Shown here piece after piece: positions 36,301 to 43,874 of a stretch of 64,000 bases of DNA (its first letter is position 1; every line of letters starts with the position of its first letter). Location: positions 62,001 through 126,000 of the forward strand of contig JAKQDQ010000178.1 of the NCBI GenBank assembly GCA_029573725.1. Reading direction: 5' to 3'. The position numbers were made by a program, and so were the translations under genes. The notes below the pieces were generated by a model. That model ran no database searches and was not told the origin of the DNA. It saw only the letters and a list, made by a program, of their open reading frames with translations. This DNA is from Verrucomicrobiota bacterium. Its GTDB lineage: Bacteria > Verrucomicrobiota > Verrucomicrobiia > Limisphaerales > JADLHS01.

Positions 36301-36558
36301 CATCATGACTCGCCCTACGGCCGGATCGCCAGCGCGTGGCGACGCACCGGCCCGCAGCTGCAATGGGACGTAATCATTCCGCCGAACACCCGGGCCACGG
36401 TGTTCGTGCCTGCCAGGGACGCTCACGCCGTGCAGGAAAGCGGCAAGCCTGCAAACTCCGTGCAGGGACTTGCCTTCCTGCGCGCGGAAAACGGCGTCGC
36501 AGTTTTCGAAGCGGGTTCCGGGAATTACCGCTTTACCAGCGAACTGCCGCCTCCCTAG
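33325..36558 (+). CDS. Secreted alpha-L-rhamnosidase (GH78), second copy
   Basis: 1077 residues from the ATG at 33325, which has GGGAGAA five bases upstream and opens a signal peptide (MQQRKRILGTITVWVLTLHA). It follows the GH78 layout but carries an extra beta-sandwich (~170-300, FTLWVNGREALRGD and LVAGENVLAVEVVNAG) inserted before the standard domain with ICGLGHYELRLNGARVGD. The catalytic (alpha/alpha)6 barrel holds DCPHREKLGWLE from Asp660 (Glu665 as candidate general acid) and ATTLTEAWNADPRSSQNHCMLGH. The REKLGWLE form differs from the RDERLGW form of the first copy, so the two probably cut different linkages. Removes alpha-L-rhamnose from plant polysaccharides. Confidence 0.93.
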   Translation: MQQRKRILGTITVWVLTLHASFALGTLQPGELSCEHQVNPQGLDTVHPRFSWTLQNLQPGARATRQTAYQVRAASHETLLRSGQADLWDSGKVPSEQSVLVEYAGKPLLARQTGYWQVRVWDERDRESTWSAPATWSMGLLRPADWWPARWIGAADEAPPLRDCAWIWTREPSSAGRYPPGRRYFRKRFQLATTTNLVQARVLMTADNGFTLWVNGREALRGDQWELTHAARIDSLLVAGENVLAVEVVNAGSLPNEAGLIGKLELQSYAGDGVIVPVDESWQSSEQVQPGWQTAGEGGAEWSGVRKLGKHGMQPWGDIRAPLAPPPVLRREFELTQPVRRATAFICGLGHYELRLNGARVGDRVLDPGWTDYRDTCLYSTYDVTQQLQSGRNAVGVMLGHGMYHVPGGRYVKFTGSFGPPKLILQLHIEHPDGSTTVIGTDEQWRSATGPITFSCVYGGEDYDARRELPGWDRPHFEDAHWRTAEVVSGPGGTLRAQTAPPVKIMQELPTVKITMPQPGVYVYDLGQNFSGWPKLQVRGAAGTTVKLIPGELLDATGCVSQRSSGGPVWWAYTLRGEGVETWAPRFSYYGFRYLQVTGAAPALVAGHLGPAPGLELSGQWLHQSARKVGEFECSNPLLNRIHQLILAAIRCNLQSVLTDCPHREKLGWLEVSHLLGRGLMFNFALPNFYAKVSRDMNESQLANGLVPDIAPEYTVFAGGFRDSPEWGSAVAFNPWQVQEFYGDASLLQRHFVSIQRYADYLASRATRHLVTHGLGDWYDIGPGDPGPAQLTSPGLTATAIYYGDLRIVADAARQRGDAETAAHYARQAEEVRQAFNARFFHPETGSYDRGSQTAQAMPLVLGLVEPAHRASVLTALVHAIRAPGHRVTAGDVGFAYVVRALTEAGCSGVLYDLVTQTNGPGYADQLRKGATTLTEAWNADPRSSQNHCMLGHAEEWFYAGLAGIRPEPAAPGFRRFILRPEIVGDLTWVRAHHDSPYGRIASAWRRTGPQLQWDVIIPPNTRATVFVPARDAHAVQESGKPANSVQGLAFLRAENGVAVFEAGSGNYRFTSELPPP

Positions 36559-37188
36559 CAGGCTGCCGGACTTGAGCGGCGCAAGGTCAGCAAAGTGGAT
36601 TGAACCGCTGCGGGACATAGCCACCGGCGGCAATCATCGTCGTGATCTGGCAAGGTCCATGCGGGATGGAAGAAACCAGCCGCTGACCGATGGAGCTGCA
36701 GCCCTCACGCCGGAGTAGTGGCGTAATGGCCCACCTGCATCCACGCACTCCGGTTGATTGGGGGACACGCCCGCCAGACGCTGCGACCACAGCTTTTTGC
36801 TTCGCGACGTCGGGTTGCGCCCGCTCGCTGACATGCCACGTTTTTACAGCCCCACGCCGGCCGGGAGTGCCACAAGTCCACGGTGGATATGGGCTGTTTG
36901 AATGACCCACCCGGTTCCGTCAGCACGGCACCCCGCCCCCACTCCAGCAGTCGGAGCAGACGTGCTTCGCGGGAGTCGGTCAGGAACGTCCGGCCTTCGC
37001 ACCGATAGGTCTGGCGATTCAGGGTGCGGCGTATCCGTCGCACGGCCGCGAAGCAGCAGCCGGAGCCGGCCGCAATCCCGGCTGAGTTCCTTGTCCTGGT
37101 CGTAGGGTTAAATGACGCGCTTGCGAATGGCAACGGGGAGGTCGTTCATGTCCCGGGGCTTATCCCACCTTGTCGCAAACACGCTGCG
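36559..37188. other. 630-base gap without a supportable gene
   Basis: Between the rhamnosidase stop and the stop of a converging unknown gene. Several overlapping frames are open on both strands but none has a signal peptide, domain or start signal I can support, and their composition is unusually rich in Cys, Arg, Ser and Trp. No hairpin with T-run is evident. It could be the remnant of a dispersed element or a decayed gene. Confidence 0.45.
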
Positions 37189-38196
37189 TCATTTATGAAC
37201 ATGTTCCGACGGTGTGGCTGCAGTCATCGCCGCCCGGAGACTCAGCCTGCGGATTTGCAGTTCCACATCAAAAACACCGGGGACTTCCCAGCCGATGACG
37301 ATGGCCGTAATCCGGTAATCGGCTTCATGGTGCGAGCCCGCCATGTAACCACGCTGCCAGCCGGCCGCCAGACCCGCACGCAGCAACGGCAACAAGTCGC
37401 GGTCATACGTCACCCACTGACCGTCGTGGGTGCTTTCCTGCGTGAACACTGCCGAACTGACGGTGTTGATGAACATTTTCGTGTCGCCAAAGTCCTGCGC
37501 CTGGTACATGGGGACGATGCGCTCCCGGTTGTCGTAAAGCGGAATGCCAAACCAGTAATACTGGCCAAAACCGGGCGACGCGGCGTTCCGGTTGGCCACG
37601 GTCAGGTAAATGACGTACTGCGCCGCGTGAAGCCCTGGATCGTAATCCTGCCGGCGAACGAGCCGGGAATGCGCCAGCCGCGCTTCCACATGAAAGGTGC
37701 AGGCGGACAAGTCCGTCAGCGCCGGAGGCGACTCAAGGTCCTGTTGCACGAGCAGATGAACCCAGGGATCATTCACGGATGCGCGTGCGTGATCGCCGTA
37801 TTCCACTCCGGCATCCACCCCGAGCGCCAGTTCCGCACCGCCGCCCCCGGCTGCTCCCCGGCAGACCCGCTTGGCTGAATTGGTGAAACAAAACCGGCCC
37901 TCAGATGCGGAGCCGGCTGTGCCCGGCGACAGCGGAAACTTGCTCGACCATTGGCACAGGTCCCAAACGGGTGGCGCCGCAGCGCCCGCAACGGTGAGCT
38001 CCCCGTAAACCACCCGCCGACCGGGCTGTGGCTTCAGCAGAATAAATCCGTTCTGAAAATGAGGATCGCGGATCAGCTCCCGCGCCGGTTCGGCGGCCGG
38101 TAGCGCCAGCGCCAGCAAAAGGCCGGTGAGGACGCAGTACGCCACGCCACTCTTCCGCAGCCCGGGAGGATTCGCAGGCCCTGCTCGCAACGACAT
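37189..38196 (-). CDS. Exported protein of unknown function
   Basis: 335 residues with a signal peptide (SGVAYCVLTGLLLALALPAAEPA). The exported part looks beta-rich with LIRDPHFQNGFILLKPQPGRRVVYG, PPVWDLCQWSSKFPL, HVEARLAHSRL and YYWFGIPLYDNRERIVP, and ends without a membrane anchor. The layout suggests a carbohydrate-binding or lyase-accessory sandwich fold, but I recognise no named family. It follows a 113-base gap upstream of the rhodanese lipoprotein gene, in a run of leftward genes. Confidence 0.75.
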   Translation of the reverse strand: MSLRAGPANPPGLRKSGVAYCVLTGLLLALALPAAEPARELIRDPHFQNGFILLKPQPGRRVVYGELTVAGAAAPPVWDLCQWSSKFPLSPGTAGSASEGRFCFTNSAKRVCRGAAGGGGAELALGVDAGVEYGDHARASVNDPWVHLLVQQDLESPPALTDLSACTFHVEARLAHSRLVRRQDYDPGLHAAQYVIYLTVANRNAASPGFGQYYWFGIPLYDNRERIVPMYQAQDFGDTKMFINTVSSAVFTQESTHDGQWVTYDRDLLPLLRAGLAAGWQRGYMAGSHHEADYRITAIVIGWEVPGVFDVELQIRRLSLRAAMTAATPSEHVHK

Positions 38197-38309
38197 GCGG
38201 CGAGGTTAGGTGTTGAGCCGGCACGAAGGCAATTCGGAAAGCCGGCCGCGCCACTCCGCCGCCGCGACCGGGCCGCGTCTCCGTCCCGGTGACGCCCGCT
38301 CCGCGATGG

Positions 38310-38717
38310 CTAATTGGTCACCGGATGCCCCTGAGCCTCCCAGCCCAAGATGCCGCCATCAAGATGAACCACCCGCTTGAAACCGAGCTGCTCAAATGTG
38401 GGGAGCGCGCGACGCGACCGATTGCCGCTGGCGCAATGCAACAGGTAGGTTTGGTGGCGATCGAGCTGATCCAGCCGCGCGGCAAAGTCGCGGGCGGAAA
38501 AATCAATATTGATCGCGCCGGCGATGTGCTTGGCGGCAAACTCCTTCGGGGTGCGGATGTCCAGCACGGTGACCTGCTGTGTGGCGATCAACCGCGCCGC
38601 CGCATCCGCCTTGACATGTTGGATGGCGGGCGTTGACGCATCCGTCTTTCTCGCCGCACACCCGCCGGCCAAGCAGGCGATGCCCACGCACACAGCAGTA
38701 AACAGTCTTCGCAGCAT
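38310..38717 (-). CDS. Rhodanese-domain lipoprotein
   Basis: 135 residues from the ATG at 38717 (MLRRLFTAVCVG). Lipobox LAGGC gives lipidated Cys20. A single rhodanese domain follows: VTVLDIRTPKEFAAKHIAGAINI, active-site Cys95 in the loop HCASGNRS, and VVHLDGGILGWEAQGHP. It would transfer sulfane sulfur or bind persulfide outside the cytoplasm. It is downstream of the Tat oxidoreductase gene on the same strand with ~126 bases between them, so coupling is uncertain. Confidence 0.92.
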   Translation of the reverse strand: MLRRLFTAVCVGIACLAGGCAARKTDASTPAIQHVKADAAARLIATQQVTVLDIRTPKEFAAKHIAGAINIDFSARDFAARLDQLDRHQTYLLHCASGNRSRRALPTFEQLGFKRVVHLDGGILGWEAQGHPVTN

Positions 38718-38843
38718 AAACCCGGGTGCGCTCAGATCGCGCCGCACCGCCGCCAAAGGCGGGCAACCCCGGCCCGGCGTTGGGACGCCGAACGGCATTG
38801 GCCCCGGCCGCGGGGGGCGGTGACATTCACAGCCATGAGGAAC

Positions 38844-40178
38844 TCAACCCAAGCCTTTGACGCGCCAGCCGCGACGATACGAGCGGCGCACGTAACGATT
38901 CGCCTTGCGGGAATCAAACCGCAACTTCGCTGTGTTCCATTTCAGGGTGGTGTGCGGAAAGCGCGAAGCCACGCCGCCGAGCAACACGGCTTCGGTCAGG
39001 GGGCCCGCGTAACCAAAGTGCGCCGAGGTCTGGCCCCTGCCCAGACAGGCATCAATGAAGGATCCCCAGTGATCCACTTCACTGAGGTTGGGGTATTCGT
39101 AGTTCTGGAATTTGGCGTCCGGGTACAGGACGGGCTTGGAGACGTGTGGCAGCAGCAGCGTGCCCGCCGTGCCGACAAAGATTGAGCCGGTCATTGGCGG
39201 CTTGTCGCCCTCCAACAAAGCAATGATCTCCGCGGGCGGTTTGGCTTCACCGTCATACCAGGTGACGGGCAGGACCCGCTCCGCGGTGTATTTCGTGCCG
39301 GGGAATTGATAGTGGATCGTCGAGTTGAGTGCCCAGTTCCACTCGTTCGGCGCCACGCCCTCCGAGCGCACGGAAGTGGGGGCGGTCAACTCCAGCGCCT
39401 TGAACACGGGATCGAAAATGTGGCAACCCATGTCGCCAAACGTCCCGGTGCCGAAATCCAGGCGTTTGCGCCAGTTTTCCGGATGATAGTAACCCTCGCC
39501 AATGAACGGGCGTCGGGCGCAGACCCCGAGCCAGAGATCCCAATTGAGCGTGGCGGGCACCGGGTCCTGCCGCTGGGGAAGCGGCGCGGTATCGCCCCAG
39601 GACTTGAAGCACCAGGAATGTACTTCCTTGATTTGGCCAATGGCGCCGTCCTGCAACATGCGCACCGCCACGCGATAAGCCGCGGCGGAATGAATTTGGA
39701 TGCCCATCTGGGTGATGAGGCGCTTCTCCCGGGCGATCTCCGTCATGCGCCGGACTTCATGCAGGTCGTGCGCCAGGGGTTTCTGCCCATAAACATGCTT
39801 GCCCAGCTGCATGGCGCTGACCGCAATCGGCGCGTGCATGTGATCGGGCGTCGCAACATTGACTGAGTCAATGTTGCCGGCTTCCCGGTCCAGCAGCTCA
39901 CGCCAGTCCTGGTAGAACCGCGCTTGCGGAAACTTCTTGCGGGCGGCCTCGCTGCGGTGCGTGTCCACGTCGCACATGGCGACCAGCTGAAACTGCGGGT
40001 GGGAACTGAATTGGGTGAGGTCGCTCCAGCCCATGCCGCCGACGCCGAAACTGGCGTGGCGCAGCACCGGCGGCGCCGACTGCGCGAACAACCGGGAGGT
40101 GATGAAGGGAGCGGCGGCGGTCGTGAGCCCGACCGCTTTCAGGAATTGACGACGGGAAAAGTGATTCGACGAGGGCAT
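38844..40178 (-). CDS. Tat-exported Gfo/Idh/MocA oxidoreductase
   Basis: 444 residues from the ATG at 40178; a GTG at 40190 would overlap the upstream stop by one base. The leader has a twin-arginine motif (FSRRQFLKAVGLTTAAA). Then the Rossmann domain with SFGVGGMGWSDL, FQLVAMCDVD, VATPDHMHAPIAVSAMQLGKHVYGQKPLAHD (family Lys-Pro), and the C-terminal domain with FGTGTFGDMGCHIFDPVFKAL (Asp/His pair). Tat export means the cofactor is loaded before secretion. Together with the upstream tandem-DUF1080 lipoprotein it matches the pair that oxidises a glycoside at C3 and then cleaves it. Sugar specificity unknown. Confidence 0.93.
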   Translation of the reverse strand: MPSSNHFSRRQFLKAVGLTTAAAPFITSRLFAQSAPPVLRHASFGVGGMGWSDLTQFSSHPQFQLVAMCDVDTHRSEAARKKFPQARFYQDWRELLDREAGNIDSVNVATPDHMHAPIAVSAMQLGKHVYGQKPLAHDLHEVRRMTEIAREKRLITQMGIQIHSAAAYRVAVRMLQDGAIGQIKEVHSWCFKSWGDTAPLPQRQDPVPATLNWDLWLGVCARRPFIGEGYYHPENWRKRLDFGTGTFGDMGCHIFDPVFKALELTAPTSVRSEGVAPNEWNWALNSTIHYQFPGTKYTAERVLPVTWYDGEAKPPAEIIALLEGDKPPMTGSIFVGTAGTLLLPHVSKPVLYPDAKFQNYEYPNLSEVDHWGSFIDACLGRGQTSAHFGYAGPLTEAVLLGGVASRFPHTTLKWNTAKLRFDSRKANRYVRRSYRRGWRVKGLG

Positions 40179-40189
40179 AAGCGCGGGCA

Positions 40190-41521
40190 CTAGTTGAGCG
40201 GTTTGATGGCGATGTTGCGGAACATGACGGGGTCGTTGTGTCCGGCAAAACCAAAATGTCCGGAGACACGATTAACCCCCGGATGCGGGTGGCCGGCCAT
40301 GAATTCCGTCACCTTGGACAGGTCCGCGTTGAGAATCACCGTTCCGTTCAATTCCACTTTGATGGTGTGCCCAATGACGGTCACTTCCTGGTAATTCCAT
40401 TCGCCGGCTGGATGTTGATATCCGCGCTGCGCGGCCACCATGCCGTAAGCCGAGCCGTGCGCCTGCCGCGGGTCAATGCTGCTGCCGGTGGCCTGCTCGT
40501 AATGATCATCCAGCACCTGCGATTCGCACATCCCGACGTAAGCGGCGTCGCCCGCGCCCGGGTAGCGAATGGCCAGACCGTTGTTGCCGCCGGGCGGCAG
40601 CTTGAATTCCAGTCGCACCGCAAAGTCGCCGTAGCTGGCGTCGGTGTAGATCGTGCCGCCCCGTTTGGGCTTGCAACTGATCGCTCCGTCAATGATTTCG
40701 TAATTGTCAATCGGGCCGGCCCAACCGGCAAAGTTACGGCCGTTGAACACGGATTTGAACCCGCCGGCCTCCTTGCCGCGCAACCGTTGATTGGCCTCCG
40801 TACTGCCGATCTCGCGAATGAAAACATTGCGCCAGCGGATCTCGCCGCCGTGGGTTTGCAGTTGAATGGGCCCGACCGGCGGCAGGGGCAGCTGGCGATC
40901 GTAATAATTCTCCATGCGCGCCCCGGCCACGGTCTGCTTGCCATTGAGCCAGACCCAGACGCGTTCCCCGCACATGATTACGCGCAACGAGTTCCATTCA
41001 CCAAACGGCTTGTCCGCCTTGACCAGCGGATCCTTGCCCGGGGCCCCGGGGCTGTTGTTCCAAAGCGCCCCCGAACCTTTGTCGGCTCCAAGCTTGAATT
41101 TGTCCTGCTCGGTGGTGTCCCAAATCTGCACTTGCGGACAACCGCGCAGATACACCCCGCTGTCGGCGCGTGGCACCGTGCGGTACTCGAGGCGCAGCTC
41201 AAAATCCCGGTAGTTCTTGTCCGTGGTTAGATACAAACCTTGTCCGTCATTAACCAGTTCGCCGGATTGCACCGACCAATGTTTCTGAATGTCGGCCAGG
41301 CTATCGCGCTTCTTCTGGTTCAAATCCGCTTCGGACAGCGCCAGATATTTGCGGGGGTCTTCCGTGGCCGCACCCCACCAGCCGGACAGATCATGACCAT
41401 TGAACAGCGCCGTGAAACCCGCCGGTGGGACGTTATTGGTCCCATGCGAGCCGGTCGCACTGCACCCCGTCAAAACCACTGCGCCCATCAACGGCGCCGC
41501 CAGAAGCATGATGTTCTTCAT
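40190..41521 (-). CDS. Lipoprotein with two DUF1080 domains
   Basis: 443 residues from the ATG at 41521. Lipobox VVLTGC gives lipidated Cys20. Two DUF1080 (3-keto-glycoside hydrolase-type) jelly rolls are fused: the first (~35-230) opens with FTALFNGHDLSGWWGAA and contains DSGVYLRGCPQVQIWD; the second (~240-443) opens with FKSVFNGRNFAGWAGP and has GGNNGLAIRYPGAGDAAYVG and a closing VSGHFGFAGHNDPVMFRNIAI. The stop at 40190 touches a possible GTG start of the oxidoreductase (TAGTG), so the two genes are translationally close. Periplasmic membrane-anchored cleavage of a keto-glycoside is the likely job. Tandem copies may bind and cut, or act on two stages. Confidence 0.92.
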   Translation of the reverse strand: MKNIMLLAAPLMGAVVLTGCSATGSHGTNNVPPAGFTALFNGHDLSGWWGAATEDPRKYLALSEADLNQKKRDSLADIQKHWSVQSGELVNDGQGLYLTTDKNYRDFELRLEYRTVPRADSGVYLRGCPQVQIWDTTEQDKFKLGADKGSGALWNNSPGAPGKDPLVKADKPFGEWNSLRVIMCGERVWVWLNGKQTVAGARMENYYDRQLPLPPVGPIQLQTHGGEIRWRNVFIREIGSTEANQRLRGKEAGGFKSVFNGRNFAGWAGPIDNYEIIDGAISCKPKRGGTIYTDASYGDFAVRLEFKLPPGGNNGLAIRYPGAGDAAYVGMCESQVLDDHYEQATGSSIDPRQAHGSAYGMVAAQRGYQHPAGEWNYQEVTVIGHTIKVELNGTVILNADLSKVTEFMAGHPHPGVNRVSGHFGFAGHNDPVMFRNIAIKPLN

Positions 41522-41846
41522 TGCGAGCAATCATTTTCCAAGACGCGGGCTTCCGACAAGCTTAAATCCCAATTTTTCTTTCTCAAACACGGGATGTCAT
41601 GAACGAACGCTCTCCGCCCGGTCGCACCGCCAACCGGCCGCAGTCGTTCTCCCAGGAGCGCTTTTCATGCGGACCTCCGCATCGTTGGCGGTCACTCTCC
41701 GGGGCGCCGCCGCTTCCCCGGCCACCCCGTCCCCACGATGATGTCGCACCATTTGCGATTCACAGACGGTTGGAACATGCCGTCCCGGGCACCGATGCAG
41801 GTGGCGGCGGCGGCGACGGCACCTGCCTTGCTTTGTTCGATTACGT
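41522..41846. other. Upstream region of the tandem-DUF1080 gene, no clear gene
   Basis: About 325 bases between the lipoprotein start (minus strand) and a small plus-strand ORF. An AT-rich stretch (AATCCCAATTTTTCTTTCTCAAA, 41564-41586) stands out as the only plausible promoter zone. AGGAG at ~41656 precedes an ATG but that frame gives only 24 residues. Confidence 0.4.
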
Positions 41847-41999
41847 ATGTCAGTCATCGCTGCTGAAGCCATCCGGGTTGAACCGGTCGTCGCAAGCCAG
41901 AAGCTCAGTTTTCCCTGGAAAAAAGTGCTGCTTCTGACAACCGTCAGCGTGGTACTCGGTGTACTTCTGGCCCTGCTCCTGCCGCTGCACGTCTCGTAG
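41847..41999 (+). CDS. Possible 50-residue single-pass membrane protein
   Basis: ATG to TAG gives 50 residues. A polar N-terminus (MSVIAAEAIRVEPVVASQKL) is followed by FPWKK and a clean 20-residue hydrophobic helix (VLLLTTVSVVLGVLLALLLP) ending in HVS. The arrangement of basic residues before the helix fits insertion. No Shine-Dalgarno is visible and no family is recognised. It lies alone on the plus strand in an otherwise empty 960-base gap among minus-strand genes. Real coding is plausible because the hydrophobic helix stands out from the GC-rich background, but conservation is unknown. Confidence 0.4.
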   Translation: MSVIAAEAIRVEPVVASQKLSFPWKKVLLLTTVSVVLGVLLALLLPLHVS

Positions 42000-42394
42000 C
42001 ATCCCAACTTCAAGACACACTGTCCCATTCCGGGACGGAGTATTGTTGCCCGACAACCTCAACCTGGCGGGGCAAACTCATTGGTGGCGCTGGTCCATTT
42101 GGACGGCGGTGGGATAAAGGGATCAGCATGCGGCGGCCATGGCAGCGGCTCAAATCACCCCCGGCAGTTGCCTGGCATTGGCCAGGGGAATGACCCCTTG
42201 CTTGACCGCCAGCGCCACGTTTCCCCGATTCATCCGCTGGTGACTGACGGCGTCCAACCCGGCCAACGATCACCTGCCACGGCCCGGAATCCTTCACTGT
42301 TCGATGACCAAACCGCCAGCCACGATGCAGGGTGACGCCATCGTCAGGAGGATTCTCCGCAACGCGGATCATTTCGACGCCGGCTGCAATGAAA
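42000..42394. other. Intergenic stretch, nothing recognisable
   Basis: About 395 bases between the small membrane ORF and the terminator hairpin of the next minus-strand gene. Frames open on both strands are short, unrelated to any family I know and lack start signals. Confidence 0.4.
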
Positions 42395-42430
42395 ATGGCG
42401 CAATGACCTGGATCCAAGCCATTGCGCCAT
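42395..42430 (-). terminator. Strong rho-independent-type terminator
   Basis: A perfect 11-bp inverted repeat (ATGGCGCAATG with CATTGCGCCAT) around a 14-base loop that itself holds the palindrome TGGATCCA. Read on the minus strand it follows the oxidoreductase stop at 42481 by ~50 bases and runs directly into TTTTC, so it should end that transcript. Confidence 0.7.
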
Positions 42431-42480
42431 GCGAACAGGCGGCGGCGCTGCGGGCGCCGCCACGCGCCCGGGGGAAACGG

Positions 42481-43821
42481 TCAAACCACCGGCACCTGGG
42501 GCGGATTGCTGAAGATGTCGTGTTCGCTCGGCATGGGGGGTTTAAGCGTCCGGAACGGCCCAAACTCCATCTTGCTGGCGTCTTTGTAAAGAATCTCCGG
42601 TCCGTACGCGAAGGTCGAGGCTTTCATGTCTGCCCACTCCACCACGGCACCGCTGTACGCCGCCTCCCGGCCCATGATGGCGGTCAGGGTGCTGTCGGTG
42701 ACGCGTTCGGTTTCGTTGAGTTCGGTATCGGAAATGATCGCCTGGATCAAATCGGCGTGCTCCTGCATGTATTCCGGGGTGCGTTTGCCTTCATAGCGCC
42801 ACGCCTTGCCGGTATTGGGGCGGATGCTGCCCGCCGGATCCGCCCAACCGGAGCAGCCGACCACGGCCTCCCGAACCGCGGAAAATTCGCGTTTGATCTG
42901 ACCGCAGTAGCTGTGCATGCGCACACCATTTTCATATTCAAATTCCACTGCGAAATTGTCCCAGATCTCGCCCGGCTTGTCGCCGAGCTGCTGGCGGGCG
43001 CCCATGCCCCAGGCCCGGATCGGGTGCTGGTTGCCCATCACCCAGTTGCCCACGTCAATGTTATGCACGTGTTGTTCGACAATATGATCGGCGCACAACC
43101 AGATGTAGTGATACCAGTTGTGAATCTGGCGTTCCAAGTCAGTGTCGCCCTGGACTCCGCGATGCCAGATCGGATTTCCGTTCACCCAGTAAACCCGCAA
43201 GGCGGTGACATCACCAATCGCGCCATCCTGGATTTTTTTGATGGTTTCCTGGTACGCGTAATGGTGGCGGCGCTGCGTTCCGGCGACGACTTTGAGTCCT
43301 TTCTTTTTGGCTTCCTCGCCGGCGGCATACATGATCCGCGCTCCGGGCCCGTCCACGGCGACCGGTTTTTCAGTAAAGACGTGCTTGCCGGCGGCGATGG
43401 CGGCGGTGAAGTGCGCCGGCCGGAAGCCTGGCGGGGTGGCGAGGATGACGTAGTTGACGCCCGGCAGGTGGATCGCTTTGAGGTAGGCGTCGAAACCTGA
43501 GAAACAATTGGCGGTGGGCACCTCGACGCCCAGCTTGCTCAGGGTTTGGCGGCACCCGCCAATCTGTCCGGGAAACAAATCGGCCAGACCGACGATGGTG
43601 GCGTTGACACCGAGGGTTTTGGCGGCTTCGAGAAAGTTTCCACCCGCACCTGTTCCACGACCGCCCAGGCCCACGATGACCGCCTTGAATTCCGGTTTGG
43701 TCTGCGCGTGCAGAATGTTCGGAAAACTCATGGCGGCCACGGCGGAAGCCGTCGCCAGACCGGAGTTTTTCAGGAATCGCCGACGAGATACCGGCGTAAT
43801 GTTGGTTTCGTTTGTGTTCAT
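42481..43821 (-). CDS. Tat-exported Gfo/Idh/MocA oxidoreductase, second copy
   Basis: 446 residues. Twin-arginine leader (SRRRFLKNSGLATASAVAAM) then Rossmann motif VIVGLGGRGTGAGGNF, LADLFPGQIGGCRQTL, VILATPPGFRPAHFTAAIAAGKHVFTEKPVAVD (family Lys-Pro), and the C-terminal domain with HIVEQHVHNIDVGNWV (Asp, His). The leader is typical of exported family members that keep their NAD(P) tightly bound. It has its own terminator, so it is transcribed apart from the DUF1080/oxidoreductase pair but lies ~1 kb from it. The two Tat copies are distinct in sequence, so they may work on different sugars or directions (oxidation and final reduction; inference). Confidence 0.93.
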   Translation of the reverse strand: MNTNETNITPVSRRRFLKNSGLATASAVAAMSFPNILHAQTKPEFKAVIVGLGGRGTGAGGNFLEAAKTLGVNATIVGLADLFPGQIGGCRQTLSKLGVEVPTANCFSGFDAYLKAIHLPGVNYVILATPPGFRPAHFTAAIAAGKHVFTEKPVAVDGPGARIMYAAGEEAKKKGLKVVAGTQRRHHYAYQETIKKIQDGAIGDVTALRVYWVNGNPIWHRGVQGDTDLERQIHNWYHYIWLCADHIVEQHVHNIDVGNWVMGNQHPIRAWGMGARQQLGDKPGEIWDNFAVEFEYENGVRMHSYCGQIKREFSAVREAVVGCSGWADPAGSIRPNTGKAWRYEGKRTPEYMQEHADLIQAIISDTELNETERVTDSTLTAIMGREAAYSGAVVEWADMKASTFAYGPEILYKDASKMEFGPFRTLKPPMPSEHDIFSNPPQVPVV

Positions 43822-43874
43822 GTGGATTGTTGATGTTTTGGTTTGAACTTGCAGCAGTATCTTGGGCTAAAGCA

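Noticed and set aside
42304..43500. 398-codon plus-strand frame across the second Tat oxidoreductase
   Set aside because: Shadow of the minus-strand gene, no start signal and no domain.
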